A stretch of 32,752 nt of DNA from Pseudaestuariivita rosea. GTDB lineage: Bacteria; Pseudomonadota; Alphaproteobacteria; Rhodobacterales; Rhodobacteraceae. The translations under genes were made by a program, and so were the position numbers. The stretch lies in NCBI RefSeq assembly GCF_017592335.1, contig NZ_JACNMP010000036.1:1-32752 (forward strand). Direction: 5' to 3'. Positions 23,512 to 31,726 of the stretch are shown here, piece by piece (position 1 is the stretch's first letter; the number at the start of each line of letters is the position of its first letter). The notes under the pieces were generated by a model. That model saw nothing but the letters and a program-made list of their open reading frames with translations. It did not search any database and had not been told where the DNA came from.

Positions 23512-23943
23512 GACTATAACTTTTCGCAAAATATGAGTGCTGGGGGAGCCATGATATATGCCACCAGAAGGTCCCCATTTGAAATTGTGCCATCCTCACT
23601 TTGCGCACCGTAGCGATGCATCCAAACGCAGAATCAACCTACAATTTCCAGCGTTAGGTTTCCGTTAGGTAAACTTAAGAATACGTTAATTTTTGCGTTT
23701 TGAGTGCATTTTTTTGGGTTTTACATCCTTTGGTTTAAGATCTTTTAGGTAATTGTACCTGAAATTGCATCATTTTGCATTACTGGGTGCCATTACTTTC
23801 GATCTGGAAACGAATTTCCGACTCAGTTGGGTCTGTGACGGTGTCTTGCCCGCGGCATTTTTAACCCATCTGAATGTGAGTGGTTGCGTGGAACGATATT
23901 TCTTATAAATATAGTAAGGAATAAGAAAGGGCACACTGGCATA
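23512..23943. other. AT-rich divergent intergenic region
   Basis: About 430 bases between the regulator operon and the next rightward gene, with no gene that I can support. It holds 8-base direct repeats CGTTAGGT at 23652 and 23663, long A/T tracts around 23680-23720, a small inverted repeat AGGTA-ATTG-TACCT (23747-23760), and a TTATAAATATAG stretch near 23905 that could be a promoter for the rightward gene. Confidence 0.6.
23652..23670 (-). promoter_or_regulatory. Direct repeats with 11-bp period, candidate SARP operator
   Basis: CGTTAGGT occurs at 23652-23659 and 23663-23670; on the minus strand this reads ACCTAACG twice, one helical turn apart. SARP regulators are known to bind short direct repeats spaced by one turn next to a -10 box. 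Here TGTAGGTT follows 8 bases after the downstream repeat on the minus strand, a weak -10 candidate. A regulator of that family is encoded by the next gene downstream. Confidence 0.4.
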
Positions 23944-24366
23944 ATGATTCCGCTCAGACATCCTCAGCCCGATCAGCTGCCTCAGGCGGTTCGCAGTGAC
24001 AGCTGGCAGATTCTGAACCACCTTCGGTTTGTCGCCGCCAAATGTCGCGTCGCGGCCCGGACCGATCTGTTTCAGGCCTGTGCGATGTTGTCGGTTGATA
24101 AACAAACGGCCCGCGATACCCATGCCCACGTTCTGATGCGGTGTCTGGCGCAGGCCATTGGCAAACGCCCTGTGCTGCACGCGCCCGGCACGGCCGAGGT
24201 ATCATTTGACGAAAGCTGGCTGATGCGGCTGATCGAAACCGCCGCGGGGCAGGATGATGACAGTTTTCAGTTCCTGCTGCGGTCCCGTGTGCCCGCCCAC
24301 GCCCGTCGCAATGTGGCCGGTCTTGTGCGGTCAATATCCGAGCAATTTTGTCATTATTTAGAATAA
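23944..24366 (+). CDS. Unknown protein, 140 residues
   Basis: I do not recognise this protein. It begins MIPLRHPQPDQLPQAVRSDSWQILNHLRFVAAKCRVAARTDLF and appears alpha-helical throughout, with no signal peptide or membrane segment. Residues about 60-85 (DTHAHVLMRCLAQAIGKRPVLH) and the end (RNVAGLVRSISEQFCHYLE) look like packed helices. The ATG at 23944 is preferred over an upstream in-frame ATG because it follows the AT-rich promoter-like region. The stop codon lies inside the palindrome that precedes dps. Divergent from the SARP regulator, so it may belong to the same accessory system. Confidence 0.6.
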   Translation: MIPLRHPQPDQLPQAVRSDSWQILNHLRFVAAKCRVAARTDLFQACAMLSVDKQTARDTHAHVLMRCLAQAIGKRPVLHAPGTAEVSFDESWLMRLIETAAGQDDDSFQFLLRSRVPAHARRNVAGLVRSISEQFCHYLE

Positions 24367-24375
24367 TTCTAAATA
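24355..24375. promoter_or_regulatory. Irr-type iron control element upstream of dps
   Basis: The core TTTAGAATAATTCTAAA (24357-24373) is perfectly palindromic about its central base, and the symmetry extends two more bases on each side, to 21. It fits the ICE pattern TTTAGAA-N3-TTCTAAA bound by Irr in alphaproteobacteria. It lies 95 bases before the dps start and overlaps the stop codon of the upstream gene. Confidence 0.75.
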
Positions 24376-24469
24376 CATCTTGGCAACGCCACGGAATGCG
24401 TTAAATATGGTGTCAGCCAGCACGACGCCAGCCAAGTTGACACTTTTATTCGGATCAAAGGACCAAGAC

Positions 24470-24940
24470 ATGACACAGACTGCAGCCGCCCTTTCAACAG
24501 ATGCGCGCGCCCAACTGGTGGACGCGTTGAACCAATCTGTGGCTGAAACGGCAGTAACGACAATGCTGGCGCAGAATTTCCACTGGAATGTGACAGGTAT
24601 GGCCTTTGGTCCGCTGCACGCGCTGTTTCAGGAAATCTATGAAGACCATTTTCAGGCCCAGGATGACCTGGCCGAGCGGATCAAGGCGCTGGACGCACAT
24701 GCCGAAGGCACGCTGGCCGGAATGCTGAAACGGTCAAAGGTCGATGAACATGACGGTCACGCCGGTGACAAGGAAATGATCGAGACGATGAAAATTGCGC
24801 AAGAAACTCTTGCGGCGACGCTTGCTGGCTGCGGCGAACTGGCGGCCGAAAATGGCGATACCCTGACCGAAGACCTGTGCATCGCACGTGGTCAGACCCA
24901 CGAAAAATTCGCCTGGATGCTGCGCGCGCATCTGCGTTGA
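24470..24940 (+). CDS. dps: Dps-family DNA-binding/iron-storage ferritin
   Basis: A 156-residue Dps/mini-ferritin that oxidises and stores iron in a 12-mer and protects DNA from peroxide. The inter-subunit ferroxidase residues are in place: His38 (AQNFHWNVTG), His50 (PLHALFQEIYEDHF), Asp65 and Glu69 (AQDDLAERI). The C-terminus matches the usual helix (RGQTHEKFAWMLRAHLR). The N-terminal tail is short and not lysine-rich, so DNA binding is not assured. The start at 24470 has AAAGGA about 6 bases upstream. An Irr-type palindrome upstream predicts repression when iron is low. A 3' hairpin module follows. Confidence 0.93.
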   Translation: MTQTAAALSTDARAQLVDALNQSVAETAVTTMLAQNFHWNVTGMAFGPLHALFQEIYEDHFQAQDDLAERIKALDAHAEGTLAGMLKRSKVDEHDGHAGDKEMIETMKIAQETLAATLAGCGELAAENGDTLTEDLCIARGQTHEKFAWMLRAHLR

Positions 24941-24949
24941 GATATCGGA

Positions 24950-25036
24950 TTGGGGCTCTGCCCCAAACCCCGGAGTATTTAGACCAAGAAGAAGATATAA
25001 AGAGCACTCCCAGCCTTCTTCTTGGCAAAAATACTC
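24950..25036. terminator. Bidirectional 3' module after dps
   Basis: GGGGC-TCT-GCCCC is followed by GAGTATTT...CCAAGAAGAAG (24973-24994), and then by an inverted copy of that 22-base string (25015-25036), with about three mismatches between the arms. The two form one long stem with T tracts on both strands. It belongs to the same family as the modules after fba and the DUF3179 gene. Confidence 0.6.
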
Positions 25037-25269
25037 ATAATCCCACCGTACGCCGCCCTAAGCAGGCGTTAGCATTTCTCGTCTAAAACCCGATCCCACG
25101 ACGTCGAACCAAGGAAATGGTTTTTCCAGAACTTGCGCTGCGGATTTACGACCCACAGTGCAAGCCGCCTGAAAGATCATGCATGAGACTTGAAGGTGGG
25201 GGAGTAGCGCCCCTTTCTGGCAAAACCAACCCAAAGACGGTGGCGCCACCTTTCTTATAAATATCCGAC
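25037..25269. other. Intergenic DNA with a 12-bp palindrome, no supported gene
   Basis: About 230 bases between the dps 3' module and the pckA terminator. GGTGGCGCCACC (25239-25250) is a perfect palindrome followed by TTTCTT on the plus strand, so it could end a short rightward transcript. The minus strand has an open frame over this stretch ending at 25058, but its codon use (AGA, CGA, CTA) and lack of a start signal argue against a gene. Confidence 0.5.
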
Positions 25270-25302
25270 AAAACGAAACCCCGCCACCGGACGGTCGCGG
25301 GG
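25269..25302 (-). terminator. Intrinsic terminator of pckA
   Basis: On the minus strand CCCCGC ... GCGGGG forms a stem with an inner ACCG/CGGT stem, followed by TTTCGTTTTGTC. It starts 18 bases after the pckA stop codon. Confidence 0.75.
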
Positions 25303-25320
25303 CTGAAGCTGCGTCGACAT

Positions 25321-26919
25321 TCACCCGATGGCGGCGGCTTTGACGTCTTCGTCGATGAAGGGCACATATTGTGCGAAGTTTTCGGCAAACATCTCGACAA
25401 GCTTGGCGGCCTGCGCATCATAAGCGGTCGTATCGGCCCATGTGCTGCGCGGGTCCAGCAGCCCGGCATCGACATTGGGCACGGTCACCGGCACTTCAAA
25501 CCCAAAGTTGTTATCCTTGCGGAATGTCGCTTCGTTTAAAGATCCATCCAGCGCGGCCGTCAGCAGGGCGCGTGTGGCCTTGATCGGCATGCGTGATCCT
25601 GTGCCATAGGCGCCGCCGGTCCAACCCGTGTTCACCAGCCAGCAGGTCGCGCCGTGCTTGGCGATCTTTTCGCGCAAGAGGTTGCCATAGGCTTCGGGCC
25701 GCCGCGGCATAAACGGCGCGCCAAAACAGGTGCTGAAGGTGGGTTCAGGTTCAGTCACGCCGCGTTCGGTGCCCGCAACCTTGGACGTGAAACCCGACAG
25801 AAAGTGATACATCGCCTGCGCCGGGGTCAGCCGCGCGATGGGGGGCAACACGCCAAACGCATCGCATGTCAGCATGATGATATTCTTCGGATGCCCACCA
25901 AGCGCCGTATTCGATGCGTTTGAGATATAATCCAGCGGATACGCACAGCGCATATTCGCGGTCAGGCTGTCATCGTCGAAATCCAGTTCAAAGGTTTCTT
26001 CGTCAAAGACCATATTTTCGATAACAGTGCCGAATTTTTGCGTGGTGGCAAAGATCTCGGGCTCGGCCTCGGCGCTGAGGTTGATGGTCTTGGCATAGCA
26101 GCCGCCTTCAAAGTTAAAGGTGCCGCGGTCGGACCAGCCGTGTTCGTCATCACCGATCAGCACGCGGTCGGGGTCCGCAGACAGGGTCGTCTTGCCGGTG
26201 CCCGACAGACCAAAGAAAACAGCGGTATCCACCGGGTTGCCCTCGGCATGATTGGCGGAACAGTGCATCGGCATGATGCCTTTTTCAGGCAGCAGGTAAT
26301 TCAGCAGGGTAAAGACCGATTTTTTATTTTCACCCGCATATTCGGTCCCGCCGATCAGGATCAGCTTGCGGTCAAAATTCATCGCGATCACGGTGTCGCT
26401 GCGGCAATCATGCCGCGCGGGGTCGGCTTTGAAGCTGGGGCAGTTGATCACGGTGAAGTCGGGGGTAAAGCCATCCAGCTCTGCCCGGTCCGGACGGCGC
26501 AGCATGTGGCGGATGAACAGCCCGTGCCAGGCCAGTTCAGTCACCACGCGCACATCCAGACGGTGCGATGGGTCGGCACCCGCATACAGATCCTGCACAA
26601 AATAATCGCCGCCCTTCATATGCGCCAGCATGTCGTCATAAAGGGTATCGAAGCCTTCGGGTGACATGGCCGCGTTGTTGTCCCACCAGATATGCGGCTC
26701 AACCGAGGGTGTTTTGACCACATGTTTGTCCTTGGGGGACCGGCCCGTGAATTTGCCTGTTGTCACCAGAAAGGCACCGCCGTTACCCAACGTACCTTCG
26801 TCGCGCGTCAAGGCGGCCTGGATCAGGGCAGGTTCGGTCAGGTTATAGTAAACAGCGCCCAGCCCCGTTATGCCCTGGTCGTCCAGTTTCTGGTTCGGGT
26901 TCACGCGTCCCAATGTCAT
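25321..26919 (-). CDS. pckA: Phosphoenolpyruvate carboxykinase (ATP)
   Basis: A 532-residue ATP-type PEPCK that converts oxaloacetate and ATP to phosphoenolpyruvate, the entry step of gluconeogenesis. Key parts are [15 protein letters not shown] near residue 55, the PEPCK loop with CSANHAEG, the P-loop [14 protein letters not shown], the metal site IGDDEHGW, and [17 protein letters not shown]. The start at 26919 has AGGAGAAG just upstream; an in-frame ATG at 26976 adds 19 residues without support. A -35/-10 pair and two palindromic operator candidates lie upstream. Divergent from chvI; this neighbourhood is conserved in Rhodobacterales and Rhizobiales. Confidence 0.96.
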   Translation of the reverse strand: MTLGRVNPNQKLDDQGITGLGAVYYNLTEPALIQAALTRDEGTLGNGGAFLVTTGKFTGRSPKDKHVVKTPSVEPHIWWDNNAAMSPEGFDTLYDDMLAHMKGGDYFVQDLYAGADPSHRLDVRVVTELAWHGLFIRHMLRRPDRAELDGFTPDFTVINCPSFKADPARHDCRSDTVIAMNFDRKLILIGGTEYAGENKKSVFTLLNYLLPEKGIMPMHCSANHAEGNPVDTAVFFGLSGTGKTTLSADPDRVLIGDDEHGWSDRGTFNFEGGCYAKTINLSAEAEPEIFATTQKFGTVIENMVFDEETFELDFDDDSLTANMRCAYPLDYISNASNTALGGHPKNIIMLTCDAFGVLPPIARLTPAQAMYHFLSGFTSKVAGTERGVTEPEPTFSTCFGAPFMPRRPEAYGNLLREKIAKHGATCWLVNTGWTGGAYGTGSRMPIKATRALLTAALDGSLNEATFRKDNNFGFEVPVTVPNVDAGLLDPRSTWADTTAYDAQAAKLVEMFAENFAQYVPFIDEDVKAAAIG

Positions 26920-26966
26920 CAAACTTCTCCTGATCACTGCGCCACTGATTTTGCGCTGTTGGCTTC

Positions 26967-26994
26967 CCCTTAGCACGCCGGATCGGAATGTGAA
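26967..26994 (-). promoter_or_regulatory. Candidate promoter of pckA
   Basis: On the minus strand TTCACA (26994-26989) and TAAGGG (26972-26967) are 16 bases apart, about 48 bases before the start codon. The string CTAAGGGG is shared with the pgk leader. The fit is moderate. Confidence 0.4.
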
Positions 26995-27010
26995 CAGGAT
27001 GTAGCGAAAC

Positions 27011-27043
27011 GTTAGCGCAACCAGCGTCAGGTTAGCGCAACCA
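27011..27043. promoter_or_regulatory. Tandem operator candidates between pckA and chvI
   Basis: GTTAGCGCAACCA occurs at 27011-27023 and again at 27031-27043, exactly 20 bases apart (about two helical turns). Each copy matches the palindrome GTTAGCGCTAAC at 10 of 12 positions and shares GTTAGCGC with the site before fba. They lie about 17 bases upstream of the -35 box proposed for pckA, a position suited to activation. Confidence 0.5.
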
Positions 27044-27120
27044 CGGCAATTCCTTGCGACGATTTCCGGGGGAATTGCACGTTTCTGGGCTGAATGTGAA
27101 ATCAGGACGCGCGCGAATCG

Positions 27121-27130
27121 CAGTTAACTG
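27121..27130. promoter_or_regulatory. Short palindrome CAGTTAACTG upstream of chvI
   Basis: A perfect 10-bp palindrome 79 bases before the chvI start, flanked by CG on the left and TTGCG on the right. It could be an operator, possibly for ChvI itself, or chance. Confidence 0.3.
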
Positions 27131-27208
27131 TTGCGTCTATTTCAGAAAAAAGGGACATTACCGCGATAGGTTAGGCCTTGGATTGGGGCTGTAATAAGGG
27201 AAGATTGC

Positions 27209-27910
27209 ATGTCTAAGATCGCACTGGTGGATGATGACAGGAATATTTTGACATCTGTTTCCATCACTCTGGAAGCAGAGGGATTTGAGGTCGAAACCTA
27301 TAACGACGGTCAATCGGCGCTGGATGCGTTCAACAAAAAACTGCCTGATATTGCCGTTCTGGACATCAAGATGCCGCGCATGGATGGCATGGACCTGCTG
27401 CAGCGATTGCGTCAGAAAACCTCGATGCCGATCATCATGCTGACCTCGAAAGACGATGAAATTGACGAAGTTCTGGGCCTGCGGATGGGGGCCGATGACT
27501 ATGTTAAAAAACCGTTTTCCCAACGTCTTCTGGTTGAACGGATTCGCGCGCTTCTGCGGCGTCAGGACGCGATCGAAACGAATGAGGTCGGTCAGACCGA
27601 AGACACCAAACTGATGGTCCGTGGCAATCTGTCGATGGACCCGTTGCGCCATTCGGTCAGCTGGAAGGGGCGCGATGTTTCCCTGACTGTCACCGAATTC
27701 CTGCTTTTGCAGGCCCTCGCGCAGCGTCCGGGCTTTGTAAAAAGTCGTGACCAATTGATGGATGTGGCCTATGATGATCAGGTCTATGTGGACGATCGGA
27801 CCATCGACAGCCATATCAAGCGTCTGCGCAAAAAGATGCGGACCGTTGATGACGAGTTTTCGGCCATCGAGACACTGTACGGCATCGGATACAGATACAA
27901 CGAAGAGTAG
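27209..27910 (+). CDS. chvI: Response regulator ChvI
   Basis: A 233-residue OmpR/PhoB-type regulator. The receiver domain (1-120) has the acidic pair Asp8-Asp9, phospho-acceptor Asp52 ([11 protein letters not shown]), Thr in MLTSKDDE and Lys in YVKKPFS. The C-terminal winged helix (about 130-232) has [30 protein letters not shown] and [17 protein letters not shown]. With ChvG it responds to envelope and acid stress in Agrobacterium and Sinorhizobium. GGGAAG precedes the start. The next gene, chvG, begins immediately after its stop codon. Confidence 0.93.
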   Translation: MSKIALVDDDRNILTSVSITLEAEGFEVETYNDGQSALDAFNKKLPDIAVLDIKMPRMDGMDLLQRLRQKTSMPIIMLTSKDDEIDEVLGLRMGADDYVKKPFSQRLLVERIRALLRRQDAIETNEVGQTEDTKLMVRGNLSMDPLRHSVSWKGRDVSLTVTEFLLLQALAQRPGFVKSRDQLMDVAYDDQVYVDDRTIDSHIKRLRKKMRTVDDEFSAIETLYGIGYRYNEE

Positions 27911-29641
27911 ATGACTCTGTCACCGAAGATCGATATTCACGACCTGAAATCTGTCCGCGACGCGGATGTCGTTCTGGGCGACGACTTTGTGGCGCCGGAC
28001 GGGGCGGTTGACAAAGAACTTCGGGTGCGGCGAGAACGCCGTCGGGTTGTGTCGATCAACCGGTCGCCACTGGCGCGCAAGATAATCACATTCAACCTTA
28101 TGGCATTGATCCTGCTGGCTGTCGGTATCCTTTACATGAACCCCTCGCGCGACAATCTTGCCTTTCAGCGCGCAACGGCCTTGGTGGACGAAGCATTCCT
28201 GATTGCAGATGTGTTTGAGGCCCAGATCCCAAGCGGGCAGTTGCTGAATACGGATGTGGGCAACGTCGTCAACGTGCAGCAGAGTTTGGATCGCCTTCAG
28301 TTGCGCAATGCGATCGATGTTTTTGTATACAACCCCGATCAGACATTGGTGGCCTCTAGCATAGGCTTGGAGCGAGAAGGATTGGACCGCATCGAAGGGC
28401 TAAGCGCCGATTTTCAAACGACCTTCATAACCGATTTTATGATATCAGCTTGGACATCCGTGAACGATTTTCTGTCGCCGCTACTGATCCAGCAGCCCGA
28501 TCTGACCTCAGAAGAACAGGCACGCCTTTTACTTACAGATGCGATTGCCGGTGAAACCCACGTCAGCACGGGCCAGGACCGTTTTGGTCTGACCGTTTTT
28601 ACGGTCGTGACGCCGATCATGGCGGGCGATGTTGTGATCGGTGCCGTGGCGGTCGGCAGTGCCACGGGCGAAATTGACCTACTGGTTCGGGCGGAGCGGG
28701 AACAGGTTGTCCAGATTTTCTTTCTGGCTGTCATTGTATCTATTGGCCTCAGCCTGGTTCTGGCGTCGACCATCGCAAATCCACTGGCTGATCTGGCCGC
28801 TGCCGCCGAACTGGGGCGGGACAAGAACGCGCGCAAGATGTCCCCGGGCCGTATCCGTATTCCCGATCTGACCGCGCGGCCTGATGAAATAGGCCGATTG
28901 TCCGGCGCGTTGCACGGGATGGTGGGTGCGCTTTATGACCGGATCGAGGCCAATGAACAGTTCGCCGCCGACGTCGCACATGAAATCAAAAACCCACTGG
29001 CCAGTCTGCGGTCTGCCGTGGGCACCATGCGGGTGGCTAAACGTGACGATCAGCGCGAACGGCTGCTTGAGGTCATCGAACACGATGTCCGGCGCCTTGA
29101 CCGGCTGGTCAGCGATATCTCGAACGCGTCACGTCTGGACAGTGAACTGGTCAAGGAAGACGAAGAAACCTTTGACCTGCTGAACCTGCTGACGCGCCTG
29201 GCTGAGCATCTGCAGCGGGATGCAGACGAAAAAGGCATCGAATTCATCACCGATTTTCCTGCCAAACCGATCCGCGTGCAGGGTCTGGAAGAACGTCTGG
29301 CGCAGGTCTTTGTCAATCTGATCACCAATGCGATTTCTTTTTGCGGCAAAGATGACGCAATCCGCATCTGGGCACGCAAACGTGAAAACCGCGTGCTGAT
29401 TGTGGTCGAAGACACCGGCCCCGGTATCCCCGAACAGGCCCTGTCCAAAATCTTCAAACGCTTTTATTCCGAACGTCCCGAAGGTCAGTTTGGCAACAAC
29501 TCAGGCCTGGGCCTGGCGATTTCAAAACAGATCGTCGAGGCCCACGGCGGCGTGATATGGGCCGAAAATATCCGGCCCTCTGAAGGCGATGCCAATTCAC
29601 CCCCTCTGGGGGCCCGCTTTGTCGTTGGCCTGCCTGTCTGA
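27911..29641 (+). CDS. chvG: Sensor histidine kinase ChvG
   Basis: A 576-residue membrane kinase. Its first transmembrane helix is near residues 57-77 (ITFNLMALILLAVGILYM), then a periplasmic sensor domain of about 180 residues, and a second helix near 263-285. HAMP follows, then the dimerisation helix with His357 in DVAHEIKNPLASLRSAV. The ATP-binding domain has the N box (VFVNLITNAISF), DTGPGIP and GLGLAISKQIVEAHGG. The start ATG follows the chvI stop with no gap, so the pair is translationally coupled. The cytoplasmic N-terminal tail of about 55 residues fits alphaproteobacterial ChvG/ExoS. Confidence 0.93.
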   Translation: MTLSPKIDIHDLKSVRDADVVLGDDFVAPDGAVDKELRVRRERRRVVSINRSPLARKIITFNLMALILLAVGILYMNPSRDNLAFQRATALVDEAFLIADVFEAQIPSGQLLNTDVGNVVNVQQSLDRLQLRNAIDVFVYNPDQTLVASSIGLEREGLDRIEGLSADFQTTFITDFMISAWTSVNDFLSPLLIQQPDLTSEEQARLLLTDAIAGETHVSTGQDRFGLTVFTVVTPIMAGDVVIGAVAVGSATGEIDLLVRAEREQVVQIFFLAVIVSIGLSLVLASTIANPLADLAAAAELGRDKNARKMSPGRIRIPDLTARPDEIGRLSGALHGMVGALYDRIEANEQFAADVAHEIKNPLASLRSAVGTMRVAKRDDQRERLLEVIEHDVRRLDRLVSDISNASRLDSELVKEDEETFDLLNLLTRLAEHLQRDADEKGIEFITDFPAKPIRVQGLEERLAQVFVNLITNAISFCGKDDAIRIWARKRENRVLIVVEDTGPGIPEQALSKIFKRFYSERPEGQFGNNSGLGLAISKQIVEAHGGVIWAENIRPSEGDANSPPLGARFVVGLPV

Positions 29642-29647
29642 CCTGAC

Positions 29648-30088
29648 GTGACAGCCAAAACCGACATCGTCTATCGCGGCAGTTCGGTCGCTGTGAACGA
29701 AAAAGCGCTTCTGATCACCGGTGCCTCGGGGGCTGGAAAATCTACACTTGCGTTGCAGATGATCACCCAGGGGGCCACTCTGATCGCTGATGATTACACG
29801 GCTTTGCGGACAAATGGCCGGGACCTGATCGCATCAGCGCCCGATCCGATCCGCGGCAGCATTGAGGTGCGCGGTCTTGGCCTGTTATCCGCAGAAACGA
29901 TCGGCAGTGCGCGGGTGGTCGCCGTTATCGATCTGGACCAGACCGAAACACAAAGACTTCCCCCCGCGCGTCACATCGATATATTAGGCACCACAATCGA
30001 TTGTCTTCACAAAATAGAGGGTCCCCATTTCCCCGCAGCGCTTTTGCAATATTTAAAGTTTGGTCGACAGAACCAGGATACTGAATGA
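29648..30088 (+). CDS. hprK: HPr kinase/phosphorylase, short alphaproteobacterial form
   Basis: A 146-residue protein matching only the C-terminal catalytic domain of HprK. The P-loop is GASGAGKS (25-32), followed by LIADDYTAL and the HprK signature region [14 protein letters not shown]. Firmicute HprK is about 310 residues; the short version is normal in alphaproteobacteria. It phosphorylates HPr on the regulatory serine (Ser49 of the HPr encoded 1.3 kb downstream). Start is GTG at 29648, 6 bases after chvG. The last 4 bases overlap rapZ. Confidence 0.92.
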   Translation: MTAKTDIVYRGSSVAVNEKALLITGASGAGKSTLALQMITQGATLIADDYTALRTNGRDLIASAPDPIRGSIEVRGLGLLSAETIGSARVVAVIDLDQTETQRLPPARHIDILGTTIDCLHKIEGPHFPAALLQYLKFGRQNQDTE

Positions 30089-31011
30089 CTCAGCAATCAG
30101 CGCCCGCATCGCAGGCGCAGACAGCAACCGAAAATCGCATTGTACTTGTGACCGGACCGTCCGGGGCAGGGCGATCGACGGCTATCAAGGCGCTGGAAGA
30201 TATCGGGTTTGAGACCATCGATAATCTGCCGCTTAGCCTGTTGCCACGTCTGTTGGACGGCCCGCCGTATCCGAAGCCTCTGGCGCTTGGTATCGACGTG
30301 CGTAACCGCGACTTCAGCGCCACTGCCCTGATCGAAACCATTGACCGACTGCGCGACTGGCCCGAATTTGACAGTGAATTGCTGTATCTGGATTGCCGCA
30401 GTGATGTTTTGTTGCGTCGCTATTCCGAAACGCGCCGCCGCCACCCCATGGCCCCCGCCGAAAGCCCCGCCGACGGGATCGAGCGGGAATACGACCTGCT
30501 GGCCCCGGTCAAGGTGCGGGCGGATGTGTTGTTGGACACCTCGGATCTGACCCCACATGACCTGCGCGCCGACATCGAACGCTGGTACGCGCCGGACGGG
30601 CGCGCGCAACTGGCGCTGTCGCTGCATTCGTTTTCCTATAAACGGGGGCTGCCGCGTGGCATTGATATGGTCTTTGACTGCCGCTTCCTGCGAAATCCCT
30701 ACTGGGACGAAACGCTGCGCCCGCTGACGGGCCAATCGCCCGAGGTGGCCGCCTATATCCAGCAGGACGACCGCTATCAGCCCTTTTTTGACCACATCGC
30801 CGCCTTGGCCGGGATGCTTTTGCCGGCTTATATCGACGAAGGAAAATCGCACCTGTCGATCGGGTTCGGGTGTACCGGGGGGCAACACAGATCCGTTGCC
30901 GTTGCGGAACATCTGGCAAAGACCCTTGCAGAGACAGGCTGGCAGGTGTCAACAAGACACCGTGAATTGGAACGTCGTGGCGGCCTGACCGCCCCGGCCC
31001 AGGAAAGGTAA
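30085..31011 (+). CDS. rapZ: RapZ/YvcJ-family nucleotide-binding protein
   Basis: A 308-residue RapZ/YvcJ protein. The N-terminal P-loop is GPSGAGRS (24-31), with Arg where the usual Walker Lys stands. It is followed by [18 protein letters not shown]. The Walker B-like strand is [24 protein letters not shown], and the C-terminal domain has [23 protein letters not shown] and [19 protein letters not shown], the RNA-binding part in E. coli RapZ, which guides RNase E to GlmZ. Whether the alphaproteobacterial protein has an RNA role is not established. The overlapping ATGA with hprK indicates coupling. Confidence 0.93.
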   Translation: MTQQSAPASQAQTATENRIVLVTGPSGAGRSTAIKALEDIGFETIDNLPLSLLPRLLDGPPYPKPLALGIDVRNRDFSATALIETIDRLRDWPEFDSELLYLDCRSDVLLRRYSETRRRHPMAPAESPADGIEREYDLLAPVKVRADVLLDTSDLTPHDLRADIERWYAPDGRAQLALSLHSFSYKRGLPRGIDMVFDCRFLRNPYWDETLRPLTGQSPEVAAYIQQDDRYQPFFDHIAALAGMLLPAYIDEGKSHLSIGFGCTGGQHRSVAVAEHLAKTLAETGWQVSTRHRELERRGGLTAPAQER

Positions 31012-31018
31012 GGCCCGC

Positions 31019-31423
31019 GTGATTGGTATTGTCATCGTCGCGCATGGCGGTTTGGCCAGGGAATATCTGGCCGCTGTGGAACATGTTGTTGGCAAACAGG
31101 AAGGCATGCGCGCCATCTCGATTGAAATCGATGATGACCGCGTGGCCAAGCAAAACGAAATCTGTGATGCCGCGGATGCCGTTGACACAGGCAACGGCGT
31201 GGTCATCGTGACCGATATGTTCGGCGGGTCGCCCTCAAACCTGTCATTGCGCGCCTGCGGGCCGCAAAACCGGCGCATCCTGTATGGTGCAAATTTGCCG
31301 CTTTTGGTGAAACTTGCCAAGTCCAGAATGCTTCCGGTTGCCGACGCAGCGGAAAAAGCCAGAATCGCGGGCCGTAAATATATTGACACATTGAATGTGA
31401 GCGCCGAAGAACGGTCTTCATGA
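31019..31423 (+). CDS. PTS EIIA component, mannose family
   Basis: A 134-residue single-domain EIIA of the Man/Fru/Sor type. The phosphorylated residue is His9 in IGIVIVAHGGLA, and DMFGGSPSNLS is the family loop. No EIIB, EIIC or EIID gene is present here, which fits the alphaproteobacterial regulatory PTS in which EIIA and HPr signal rather than import sugar. Start is GTG at 31019, 7 bases after rapZ; its end overlaps the HPr gene by 4 bases. Confidence 0.93.
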   Translation: MIGIVIVAHGGLAREYLAAVEHVVGKQEGMRAISIEIDDDRVAKQNEICDAADAVDTGNGVVIVTDMFGGSPSNLSLRACGPQNRRILYGANLPLLVKLAKSRMLPVADAAEKARIAGRKYIDTLNVSAEERSS

Positions 31424-31698
31424 CAAGTCAAATCAGTCGCGTATTGGAAATTGTGAACGAAAAGGGGCTTCACGCACGGGCATCAGCCAGGCTGGTCGAA
31501 GTCGTCGAGGCACATGACGCAGAGGCAGATGTCACAAAAGATGGGTTATCTGCAACGGGGAACAGCATAATGGGTCTATTGATGTTGGCAGCGTCGAAAG
31601 GAAGTTTTATAAAAGTCGAAACTAGGGGCCCAGAGGCGCTGAAACTGGCCGATGCGCTGGAAGCGCTGGTGGCCGATAAATTTGGCGAAGATGCCTGA
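31420..31698 (+). CDS. PTS phosphocarrier protein HPr
   Basis: A 92-residue HPr. His18 in NEKGLHARASARLV takes phosphate from EI, and Ser49 in ATGNSIMGLLML is the HprK target. The end has the usual helix (ALKLADALEALVADKFGED). The start overlaps the EIIA stop (ATGA). Together with hprK, rapZ and EIIA it completes the PTS(Ntr)-like signalling set; EI itself is not in the window. Confidence 0.95.
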   Translation: MTSQISRVLEIVNEKGLHARASARLVEVVEAHDAEADVTKDGLSATGNSIMGLLMLAASKGSFIKVETRGPEALKLADALEALVADKFGEDA

Positions 31699-31726
31699 CC
31701 GGTGTCATAGCGCATGAGGATGGACT

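Noticed and set aside
25058-25324. Small gene on the minus strand (88 codons)
   Set aside because: It overlaps the pckA stop and terminator, has rare codons and no ribosome-binding site, and its start lies in the pckA 3' end.
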